Of a DNA stretch of 64,000 nucleotides, positions 55,826 to 64,000 are shown one piece after another (the stretch's first letter is position 1; every line of letters starts with the position of its first letter). The stretch comes from Rhytidiadelphus loreus. Taxonomy: Eukaryota; Streptophyta; Bryopsida; Hypnales; Hylocomiaceae. The stretch lies in contig OX344764.1 in the NCBI GenBank assembly GCA_947034895.1, positions 14,570,001 through 14,634,000 on the forward strand. The letters run 5' to 3'. Below the pieces are notes generated by a model. It was not told where the DNA came from, did not search any database, and saw nothing but the letters and a program-made list of their open reading frames with translations. Both the position numbers and the translations under genes were made by a program.

Positions 55826-58384
55826 TTAGTTCACCATAGGTTTTGTTACGACAAAGACTCGGCTACGGATTACAATTCGGTTAATGAGAAACCCAGGGAC
55901 AACCATAAAATCGACGCGCGATATATCAACCTTGCTCATGTCCTCGTCCTCGGACTCTGACTCCTGGTAAATGACAGACTCCATGTACTTCTCGACAAAT
56001 TTCTCACTCTGCGTAACACGAAAGATCCTCGCCACGGGGTAGAACGCGAACGCAAGCTTGTGAACCTGCCAAACACACACCGCAAGCTTCACGAACGTCG
56101 ATCCGAGCTTGGACGCGAGGTAGGTCGCGACGTCCGTGGAGGTATCGTCGGAGGAGAACGAGCGGTCGAACGTGCGAGAGATGATCTCCTGCACCATGCT
56201 CTCGATCTCGGGAATGGCAGCACTCAGGCACTCCAGCTTGATGCGGCAGAAATGCGTGAACAGGCTGTCCTCTGTGAGCACCAGCTGCTCAGGGAATTCA
56301 ATGGAGTTCAGGTTCTTGTATTGCCGGAAATTGTCCATTCGCTGTTGCTCCATATCCAGAAACCCTGAGGAGCTTTCTTGTAGGTCGAAACATTCGTGCT
56401 CGAAGGATTGAAACAGAAGCTTACATGTGATGGCTTCTAAAACGTACTTGAGGGGCGCGGCTTTCCCGACAGAGATTGAGCGGACGAAGTTGTTGCGAGC
56501 CACTGCCATGCCGTCAATCTTACCTTGCTCCATGACCTTCATAAGAAGGCGCGAGAAGATCCCCGCTACTTCGTGCACGCGTTGGACAGCTCCGTCGAGA
56601 AGATAGGGAGTCGCTTCGGATTCGAGGAATGACTCTCCTCCGATATACTGCTTTGGAAGGGTCACTGCGAACTCCTGTGAGTCTCGGTAACCCCGATCTT
56701 GAGTTTGGTGCTTTAAATCGTCGATTTCTAGATCGCACTGTCGCAACCTCTCGTTCAATTTCGAAAGAGTTAGAGACAGGCTTCGTATTTCTAAATCTTT
56801 AGATTGCACTTTCTGTTCTAAAACAGAGCATTGTTCTCTAAGTGCTCGCTCTCGCGCTTCTTGTTCATCAACCTGTGCTTCCTTGTCTGCGATTATCACG
56901 TGCTGCTTTAATTGTTGCTTTAGTTCTTCAACTTCGGTATTTCTTTGCTGCAGTTTCTGCCGCTCGTCATGAAGTCGCTCTAGAAGACTCTGCACTTGTG
57001 ACTCTAAGGCTCTCATTTTCACTACTAGGACTGCATTTTGCTGCTTGAGATCTTCTATGCGCTTCGTCTGCTCCTCGTTCTGATTCGTCAACTGTTGTTC
57101 CTTCTTCTCCAATTGTCCTTTCGCATATGTCAGATCTTCTATGCGCTTCGTCTGCTCCTGGATCTGATTCGTCAACTGTTGTTCCTTCTTCTCCAATTGT
57201 CCTTTCGCATATGTCAGATCTGCAACCTTCGTGCGGAATTGTCCTGCAGAGCTTGTGTCTTGCACTGTTTTTCTCTCTCGCTCTAGTTTCCAACTGTTTA
57301 ACTCCTGATTCTCTAGTCTGATGTCTTTCAGAGAATTTTGAAGTGTCCTCGATTCCGCGGCTTCCAGGTCTTTCGCCGCGAGGGCATCTTGGAGTTTCGA
57401 TTGAAGCTCTCCAATCTCTTGCTCATCCTTTTTCAACTTTACCTGGTACTCTCTGTTCTCTCTCTCCAAACTGTCCGCGCGCACCTTCTCTAGAGAGAGA
57501 CTTTCCAATTTCCTCTGAATCTCTCTGTTTTCTTTCTCAAAAGCATCGGCGCGCACCTTCTCTGCATAAAGCCCCTCCAGCTTCCTCTGAATCTCTCTGT
57601 TTTCTTTTTCAAAAGCATCGGCGCGCACCTTCTCTCGGTAAAGCCCTTCCAGCTTCGTCTGAATCTCTCGGTTTTCTTTCTCAATAGCATCGGCGCGCAG
57701 CTTCTCTCGGGAAAGCCCTTCCAGCTTCTTCTGAATCTCTCGGTTTTCTTTCTCAATAGCATTAGCGCTCACCTTCGCTCGGTAAAGACCTTGCAACTCT
57801 CCCTTGTAACTTCTGTTGTCTTCCTCCAAACCATTAGCGCGCATCCTCTCGTAATGAAATTTTTTCATCTCCGTAACTAAATCTTCCTCCAATTTTTTGT
57901 TGCGGTTCTCTAAGCTTGCGATCCTTTGATGACTAACTTTCAACTCATTGGAGCTGGTCTCTTTCTGAACAGAAAATCTCGGGAGATCACCAAGGCTCTG
58001 TGAATAATCACCGTTGACACCTTTGCTTTCAAAAACTCTATCAGAATACTCCGACTTCGGTCCTCCATAATTATCTAACCTTTGATTTCCTGCACCATTA
58101 GTGCCTCCGGCAGAATAGCCGCCCTCAGCCTGTTCATTTGTACTTGTACGACCCCTAAATCCAAGAAAGAAAGAAGAAATAATGTTACCCCCACCTGAGG
58201 ACGAAGGCCCTTCAGACACTGGTACTACCTCGTAGGGTGTGCCCTTATCTGCGGAGCCATTCGGTCGATCATCGTGAGTTGCTTGAAAGTCGTCCTGTCG
58301 ACCTTCCCGCCAGTTTGGAGGACTAACCCATGGGCCATTTACCGATCTTGAGTGATGAAGGTGGCTATCTCGATAATCCGCCAT
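55826..58384 (-). CDS. GIL1/DUF641-like coiled-coil protein, 852 aa
   Basis: Single-exon frame. Residues 1-140 are polar and probably disordered. Residues 145-565 are predicted coiled coil with two kinds of internal repeat. Residues 595-845 match the plant GIL1/IRK-interacting family (DUF641): PLKYVLEAITCKLLFQSFEHECF, EDSLFTHFCRIKLECL, VWQVHKLAFAFYPVARIFRV, KFVEKYMESV and the closing VDFMVVPGFLINRIVIRSRVF. Arabidopsis GIL1 acts in light-dependent loss of gravitropism, and an IRK-interacting relative binds a receptor kinase; the role of this protein is inference. Arabidopsis relatives are roughly 450-560 residues, so the coiled coil is expanded here. The start is the first ATG of the open frame. 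Confidence 0.85.
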   Translation of the reverse strand: MADYRDSHLHHSRSVNGPWVSPPNWREGRQDDFQATHDDRPNGSADKGTPYEVVPVSEGPSSSGGGNIISSFFLGFRGRTSTNEQAEGGYSAGGTNGAGNQRLDNYGGPKSEYSDRVFESKGVNGDYSQSLGDLPRFSVQKETSSNELKVSHQRIASLENRNKKLEEDLVTEMKKFHYERMRANGLEEDNRSYKGELQGLYRAKVSANAIEKENREIQKKLEGLSREKLRADAIEKENREIQTKLEGLYREKVRADAFEKENREIQRKLEGLYAEKVRADAFEKENREIQRKLESLSLEKVRADSLERENREYQVKLKKDEQEIGELQSKLQDALAAKDLEAAESRTLQNSLKDIRLENQELNSWKLERERKTVQDTSSAGQFRTKVADLTYAKGQLEKKEQQLTNQIQEQTKRIEDLTYAKGQLEKKEQQLTNQNEEQTKRIEDLKQQNAVLVVKMRALESQVQSLLERLHDERQKLQQRNTEVEELKQQLKQHVIIADKEAQVDEQEARERALREQCSVLEQKVQSKDLEIRSLSLTLSKLNERLRQCDLEIDDLKHQTQDRGYRDSQEFAVTLPKQYIGGESFLESEATPYLLDGAVQRVHEVAGIFSRLLMKVMEQGKIDGMAVARNNFVRSISVGKAAPLKYVLEAITCKLLFQSFEHECFDLQESSSGFLDMEQQRMDNFRQYKNLNSIEFPEQLVLTEDSLFTHFCRIKLECLSAAIPEIESMVQEIISRTFDRSFSSDDTSTDVATYLASKLGSTFVKLAVCVWQVHKLAFAFYPVARIFRVTQSEKFVEKYMESVIYQESESEDEDMSKVDISRVDFMVVPGFLINRIVIRSRVFVVTKPMVN
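57053..57220 (-). repeat. 84-bp exact-type tandem duplication in the GIL1-like gene
   Basis: Residues 389-416 and 417-444 are two 28-residue copies, DLTYAKGQLEKKEQQLTNQ followed by a nine-residue tail. They differ in two residues (IQ against NE), and the DNA copies are almost identical, indicating a recent or gene-converted duplication. The length of 28 residues is four heptads, so coiled-coil phase is kept. Confidence 0.9.
57455..57814 (-). repeat. 72-bp tandem repeats in the GIL1-like gene
   Basis: Residues 191-310 are five 24-residue units of the type REIQ-x-KLEGL-x-x-EKVRADA, ending in (I/F)EKEN. Residues 167-190 are a sixth, divergent unit (EDLVTEMKKFHYERMRANG). Units 2-5 are very similar at DNA level, unit 1 less so. 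Twenty-four is not a multiple of seven, so the register must shift or follow a hendecad-like pattern. Confidence 0.9.
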
Positions 58385-59573
58385 TGTAGGTCAATCTGAT
58401 TCAGCACAATGGAGCTCTTCGGGCATTCTATTTTTCTCAGCAACTGGATTTCGGCAGCCTTGTCGATGGAGTCACCCTACACTGTAAAAATCAATCTGTG
58501 CACGTTGTTAACCTAGAAGGAAGGAGCGTACAGAGACACAAGAAAGAAACAGAGAGAACCGATTCAGGAAGGGGGCTGATCTCTAGAGTCTACCAGAAGC
58601 AGCCCTAAATCGATCAGACAGGCACAGAGTTGAATCTGTCGGCGGAAGGAACGTCTCTCTAAAATCTGCTTCCACCTCGATTCTCTGTAAAGCTTGCACA
58701 AGTTTGAAATTGAAGCGATCACATGATGAAATGGTCTCTAAAACAGTACAGGCGTAAATCTCAGCAGCGGCAGAGCAGACTACACCTCACCAAACATAAA
58801 TCTCAACTAAGGTACACGTTTCAATCCAACTTACACAATGAAAATAATTTTAGTACTGATCGATTCAAAACATACACGATAAGGAACTATCTAACACTGC
58901 CAGCTTGAACAGTAAATGAGCAATAATCACGAACGCCGAACTGAGGTGAGTCTCCTCTCTACCTAACAGAACCAAACCCTTGCTCTACCACCGAACAATT
59001 TCGTAGGTTTTGTAAAAATTCAACTAACTGGATGTCAGCGCTTCTCACGAACAAGCTCGTGAGAAACCGTTCATAGTGAAACAGAGGATTCCCGAGTTCG
59101 ACGGTATAACCCTAAACATTAAAATTGATGGAATCGTCGCTAAAACACGGGGATGGCGACACGGCGATGGAGAAAGACGGCGGCTGCTCCACACTCGTCA
59201 CGGAGAGGAGCGCAACTTTCCTTGCCCAAAGATATGTGTAAACCCGGTGCATTCTAAACGTCAAACCCATGCAACTGCAAGGCAAATTTGATGAAATCCC
59301 TCTAAAAAACTGAATCCATTAATGTAGCGAAATTTCAGTCGCTTACCCTGGTGGAAAGAAGTCGTACACCTTCAAAACTCGTCCGCAAGCAAAACGATAA
59401 AGTGTCATTGACGGTGGTAAACTCCTCCAATTCCGTCTACGAAAAATCCAGATTGCACACCGACTGGACGATTTCAACAACTCTGCAACTTAATTGATCG
59501 ACGAAACAGGAGAAGTGCTTAGCAATTTCAGAAGGTAACGCAACCGGAGGGAATTGATACTTACAGTCTGCAA
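58385..59573 (-). promoter_or_regulatory. Leader and upstream region of the GIL1-like gene
   Basis: On the minus strand a strong donor CAGG|GTAAGC lies near 59341-59350, and an acceptor TTTTTACAG|TG near 58480-58488, so a 5' untranslated intron of about 860 bp is plausible. The sequence is moderately GC-rich. No other coding region is supported; the plus-strand frame 59076-59291 looks like a chance frame. Confidence 0.35.
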
Positions 59574-60014
59574 TTAGCAAGGGGCATGATTGAGAAACTG
59601 CAAGCCACGGAAGCAGCACCACAGCCGCAAAGGGATACAGGTCAACCAAAACAAACAGGTAAGTCTGCCGACAAGGAGAAAGGAGGAGCTTTGGTGTGTG
59701 TGCAGGCTGAGATTCTGCAGATTTTTCGGCCAGTTTTGGAGCTTGTACCCGAAGCCATGTGATCTGCCCATTTCCAGGAACTGAGTGGGGTTGGCAATCT
59801 TGAACTTTTCTTCCTTAAACAACTGGAAGACGTGCATAGCTCCATCCGTTTTCAAAAAGATTCTGCGTGCTGAGGACAATTTGGTGGTGATATTCTCCGA
59901 ATATGACCAGGAAACCCGAAGTGGGTAGTGGTTGTTGACTATGTCCTCGTGGGGGCTTTTCATGTCTAAAGCAACTTGCTCAGGTAACGACACCATAACT
60001 TCAATGGGGCCCAT
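59574..60014 (-). CDS. Uncharacterised open frame, 146 aa
   Basis: The frame is open from an in-frame TGA seven codons before the ATG. Its first 110 residues have a balanced, protein-like composition (for example SLPEQVALDMKSPHEDIV, ENITTKLSSARRIFL, FQLFKEEKFKIANP), while the last 30 are hydrophobic and cysteine-rich like a non-coding read-through. No family was recognised. It sits upstream of the GIL1-like gene in the same orientation and could be a separate small gene, an exon, or chance. On the opposite strand lies a strong donor CAG|GTAAGT (about 59656-59664), which argues for caution. Confidence 0.25.
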   Translation of the reverse strand: MGPIEVMVSLPEQVALDMKSPHEDIVNNHYPLRVSWSYSENITTKLSSARRIFLKTDGAMHVFQLFKEEKFKIANPTQFLEMGRSHGFGYKLQNWPKNLQNLSLHTHQSSSFLLVGRLTCLFWLTCIPLRLWCCFRGLQFLNHAPC

Positions 60015-61492
60015 TTCTGGGCAGATGGGAGACTCTCATTGCACGAGGAGAGGCATATTCATTTCCATAACCTGGGTTTACATTACCAATATGATGTGCT
60101 TCTCTCTATACCCTTGATAGAGTAGGGTTGACTAAGATCCAACCATTCAACATTGGGGTTATATCTAGTAATCCAAAAGTATAGCTTCTCTATGAGAAAT
60201 TGAGAAGTAACATTCCTCACGTCTTGCAAGGCTTGGCACGTTAATTCTCAAAATGAGGCTCTATTTTCATATTACCTAATCTATAATGTAGTCTAGAGAA
60301 GATAGGCTTTGTTCTTTGGATTACCTAGTCTATAAAGTAGTCCAATCAAGATATTTGGTACACGATATCTGCTACAAGATATTTGGTGGTATAGTATGTT
60401 AGTTCTTGCCTTTAAATTTTTGTTTGGAACTTTTATATTTAGTGTATGGGATTCATGAGTATTTAAAATTTACATGTTTTTACACAAAAATAAATGTGCT
60501 CTATATTGTAGATAAATAGAAAAGGTGGTTTGTTTGCAATCGTCTCCAACTTCAATTTGTTCAAAATGTTGGTTCTTGCTTGAATTTTTCATTTGGAATG
60601 CTTTTATGTTTAGTGTATGATGTTTATTGAATTATTGATATGTCAAATTTACATGTTTTTACACAAAAACAAAAGTGCCCTATATTGTAGACAAAAAGAT
60701 AAGGCAATTTGTTTGCAATCTTCTTCAACTCCAATTTGTTATCCTTTAACATTTGTTACCTTCTAAAAGTTAATGGCATAACCACCAAACAAGTTCAACA
60801 TTCTTTGAACATATTAAAAAAGGTTGTAAAAAAATTCAAAAAAACAACACAAACAACTCCGGGAAAGAACTTCAATTCTCATCTACTCAATGTAGGCAAC
60901 TATTAAGGTAGAAGAAAACAAATGGGTAGAATAAAAAGAAAAGCAATTCTTAAGCATTAGGAACATAAATTCTCATCAAAAACAGTGTTTATGGGTAGAA
61001 TAAAAGGAAAAGCAACTCTTAAGCATTATGAACATCAACAAAATGCTACAAAAATAGTGCAATGAACATGTATAGTATATGCACTTTTAATTGCCACAAA
61101 TTGCAATTAAACATAATTATTACTAAATGATAAGATTTGTTTCTATTGGGTCAAATTAATAAATGAAAAAGAATTCCAAAACAAAAAATCTATAGCTTTA
61201 GTTATATAATAAGATCATGTTTTGTTCTAATATTAAACTAAAGTGATACTCTCCCCAAGGGGCAAGGGCCAATGAATATCTTAACATGGTTTGTATTTAA
61301 AAAGAAGATTCTAGATTCTCACCATTTGTATTTTTTGGACGCCATATTAATCAATTTTGAGTCTTCAAAATGTTGATTATTGAAATATCTAAAATCAAAT
61401 GTAGATTTTCATGTTAAGAAGGTTTACATTTTTAGAAAAAGAATCTAGAGGGGAGAATTTTAATAACAAGGTCAAAATTAGGCATATTTACT
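60015..61492. other. Intergenic DNA, no gene seen
   Basis: 60400-60560 and 60560-60720 are a tandem duplication of about 170 bp (gttcttgc-tttaa-ttttt, tttggaa-cttttat-tttagtgtatg, catgtttttacacaaaaa-aaa-gtgc, tatattgtagac/taaa). 60910-61040 repeats agaataaaa-gaaaagcaa-tcttaagcatta twice. No gene. Confidence 0.5.
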
Positions 61493-61496
61493 TTAA

Positions 61497-62168
61497 TCCC
61501 TAAAACAATTGTCAATTTAATGGACAAATGAAAATTTGAGCAACTTCCTACAAAGTTTGGATAACTTCCTACAAAGTCAATTTTGAACAAATGCTTCTCA
61601 AATTTTAACACTAGTTGCATATACTAACTAATTTTGCAAGAAGAATAAAGAAATTCCAAACGGATGCCTAGGTTTAAAGCTGTGCTACCCAAAAAAAATT
61701 GGGCTATTTGGGCAAGGAAACTTTAGATAAACTACTCATTTACTTAAAAATTTGGCATGTATGTAGTATGAAATTGTTTAATAATTAATTTTAGATCAAA
61801 AATCACATTCCAAGAGGTGTCAAACTTTATCAATTATGTTGAGTAATTTGGGAGCAAAAACATTTTTTTCTAAATACAAATGCTATAATCATGCAATTTG
61901 TGTAGTCAAAGATTTTGACATTTTTTCTACACATTGTGGATGCTTGTCTCTATGTTTTCGTTGTTCATATTTTAAACAAAAAAAATTCCCCAATGCATAA
62001 GAAATCATCAAAAAATGATATGTATTGCCATATTACTTGACGTCCTTGTATTGTAAGTTCAATAACAATAAAGTAGACCCCTTCTAGATTTTTGCATGAT
62101 TTTAACTAATAAGATCTATTGAAGATGTGTTATAAAATGTAACTTAGAAGTATAACTAATGATGGCTT
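61497..62168. mobile_element. Degenerate family A-like element, left end
   Basis: TTAA (61493-61496) is followed by TCCCTAAAACAATTGTC and then ggacaaatgaaaatttgagc, matching the left end of 41274-42160 (CCCCTAAATCCCCATTGTC, then gggacaatttaaaatttgggc). The other end is not recognised. Confidence 0.4.
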
Positions 62169-62172
62169 TTAA

Positions 62173-63891
62173 TCCCTAAAGGACCAAAGTTTCTATGAGG
62201 GACAAAAGAGATTTTAGGCGAGCTCGTTGGATTAAATTTTTTTTTCATGATTTGAAAAAACATTCTTAAGATAGGAAAACACATTAGCTTTCTCCCCGGG
62301 GAGATCACTTAGTGTATCTATAAATAACTATGTGTTAAAGTGATTTTTTGACCCCCTATTTATTTTTTAATAAACTATAATTTCAACTTACAATTTTGAA
62401 CTTTGTTTAATAATGATTGTAGGTTTCTAATGCCAAAAATTTCCAATTCAAATACCATGTGAAGTGATTTGTAAAATAGGCTGAAAAATGAATTAAAATA
62501 GCATGTTTTTCAACTCAAATATTTATAGAGAACACATTTAGATGACCATTGCATAATATTCAAGAAAAATAAACTTTCAATACAGAGTTATTTTCAAGAA
62601 TTTTTTGTTCATTTATTAGACAATTTTTTCTTATATAAAATAGGGGTGTGAAAGTTATTTTCAGCTCTACAATGTATTTCTTTACTTCAAAAATTTGTAA
62701 CTAATTATAATTAAAGAATAAAATTATCAATAATTCAAAACATAAACTTTCAACGAAGGAAAATACATTGATGCTTTTTTTTCTTTTATTTAAATTTTAG
62801 GATATAAAATAGGGGGTCTAAAATCTTAATGCACTTAGTTTCTAAATGGACACTCTAAGTGATCTTGATAGGGCTTTCTCAGAATATCATTATTATTTCA
62901 ATTAGTGCACATGTATAAAAGTCTACATAGAAAGATTTGATTCATTCCATTTGGATAAGTGATGTGAAAGTTATAGAGCATCTTATTTTTTGGACAATTA
63001 TAGCATCTTCTTGAGAAAATAACGTAGTGGATTCATTTTTTAACTTAATTTTCACAAAAGTTCTACAAGGTTTAGTTTGTTTGCTAGAACATCACACTCG
63101 TGAGATTAGTATCTTTAATTAGAGATATTAACAATTTAGTTTTTCCTTTTCTCTTGTACTTACTTCTACTAAAAAATTCTTTTTAAAATGAAAATTAAGT
63201 ATTTAAATAAAACAAAATTTTAAGACTTTCAACTCAATTTGTTTTGATAATTTTTTTAATTCAAACTCTATAGTACCAAAAAAGAAATTAACCCTTAAAT
63301 GCCCAAGGTCTTATTTGAACTTCTTGGAATATGCTTGAAATTGAACAAAAATCACTTTCATAGTTTTAAAGATATTTTAAATGAATCAATTTATGGCTTC
63401 TCAAAATCTACTCTGAAATTTTTTTGAATGAATTTTGAATGTGATTTTTTCTCCAAGATCTAGCGTATTTTAGGCTCACTTCCAAAATTGCAATGGATAC
63501 CCTTGCACAAAATTTTGAACAGAAAAATTATAATCAATCATTTTCAAGATTGAATTTTTGATGCTAAAATTAAACATCAAAAAGAATTTTTCAAAAATAT
63601 AGTCTACTAAAAATAGCAACTTGGTTAGGTTGTATATAACTTCAATGTATCATCAACACTAGAATTTGGTGCCTTGGGCATTTAGGGGTCAAAGTCAAAT
63701 AATATAGTCATACAAGGTGCAAAAAAACTTTTTTTCATCATTTTAAACTCAAATGTCTTGCAATCTTTGAGACCAAAGTTTCTGAAACTTCTAATACATA
63801 TTTCTACACTAGTCTCGTGCAAGATTTTATGGTTAGATTTGCAAAAAATCAATTTTCACAACATTAGATGAGATTCAACCTTTATTTAGGG
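62173..63891. mobile_element. Old family A element with a nested insertion
   Basis: TTAA at 62169-62172, then TCCCTAAAGGACC and gagggacaaaagag. Family blocks follow (gataggaaaacacattagcttt, gattcattccatttggataagtgatgtgaaagt-type, gcaatctttgagaccaaagt, gattttatggttagattt), and a degenerate right end CCTTTATTTAGGG at about 63879-63891. The distal part is split by the younger element 63292-63688. Confidence 0.5.
63292..63688. mobile_element. 397-bp TTAA-flanked TIR element nested in an older one
   Basis: The left end CCCTTAAATGCCCAAGG follows TTAA (63288-63291). The right end read inward is CCCCTAAATGCCCAAGG and is followed by TCAA (63689-63692), one base off TTAA. The ends match at 16 of 17 positions, the best-kept terminal repeats of the set. 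Non-coding. Confidence 0.7.
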
Positions 63892-64000
63892 TTGCGAGTT
63901 CTCCCTGTGTTCCCCTTCATTATGATCTCTGGCACGCACCGTGCTAATGTAGTCGAGAGATTGGCACGTTAGCAGGTATTAAAAAAATATTATAAAAATA

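Noticed and set aside
56004..57762. Several open frames of 60-114 residues on both strands within 55826-58384
   Set aside because: They are antisense or shifted readings of the repetitive coiled-coil gene; their apparent repeats mirror the 24- and 28-residue units.
1..64000. CRISPR arrays, operons, tRNA and rRNA genes
   Set aside because: The tandem repeats are degenerate and lack regular spacers; genes are spliced and singly organised; no cloverleaf or rRNA segment was recognised by eye.

Overview
The window looks like nuclear DNA of a land plant. The support is spliced genes with GT-AG introns, plant-type gene families (VMP1/KMS1-like, NADK1-type NAD kinase, DOMON-cytochrome b561, GIL1/DUF641-like), plant telobox motifs in 5' regions, and AT-rich intergenic DNA full of decayed transposons. 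I cannot name the species. Five genes in 64 kb, two of them intronless, and no visible LTR retrotransposon would fit a medium-sized genome, possibly a non-seed plant, but that is inference. Layout: 1-11.2 kb holds no gene I can support. It is a patchwork of terminal-inverted-repeat (TIR) elements, tandem and palindromic repeats, and tiny poly(A)-tailed retroposons. A VMP1/KMS1-like membrane protein (minus strand, one exon) lies at 11.2-12.6 kb. Its GC-rich upstream region carries two teloboxes and a possible broken coding region on the plus strand (13.18-13.84 kb). 14-18.9 kb is repeat-rich and gene-free. A 12-exon NAD kinase gene (minus) spans 18.99-25.80 kb, with a leader and promoter to about 27.3 kb. 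27.3-44.4 kb is again transposon territory: TTAA-flanked TIR elements, a decayed non-LTR retrotransposon (zinc knuckle plus endonuclease), and a multi-hairpin fold-back element. A four-exon DOMON-cytochrome b561 gene (plus) lies at 44.42-47.96 kb, a six-exon GINS subunit PSF3 gene (plus) at 50.95-53.85 kb, and an intronless 852-residue coiled-coil GIL1-like gene (minus) at 55.83-58.38 kb. 60-64 kb returns to TTAA-flanked elements. The genes are unrelated housekeeping or signalling functions (ER membrane and autophagy, NADP synthesis, trans-membrane electron transfer, replicative helicase, light/gravity or receptor-kinase signalling) and form no operon or pathway cluster. The exon models were rebuilt by hand: the NAD kinase coding exons sum to 1797 nt (598 aa), the b561 gene to 1263 nt (420 aa) and PSF3 to 576 nt (191 aa), all with consistent intron phases. 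The most unusual content is in the repeats. A family of non-autonomous TIR elements is bounded on both sides by TTAA, with ends beginning CC(C/T), a piggyBac-like signature. A family of 42-101 bp poly(A)-tailed insertions has perfect 9-13 bp target duplications.
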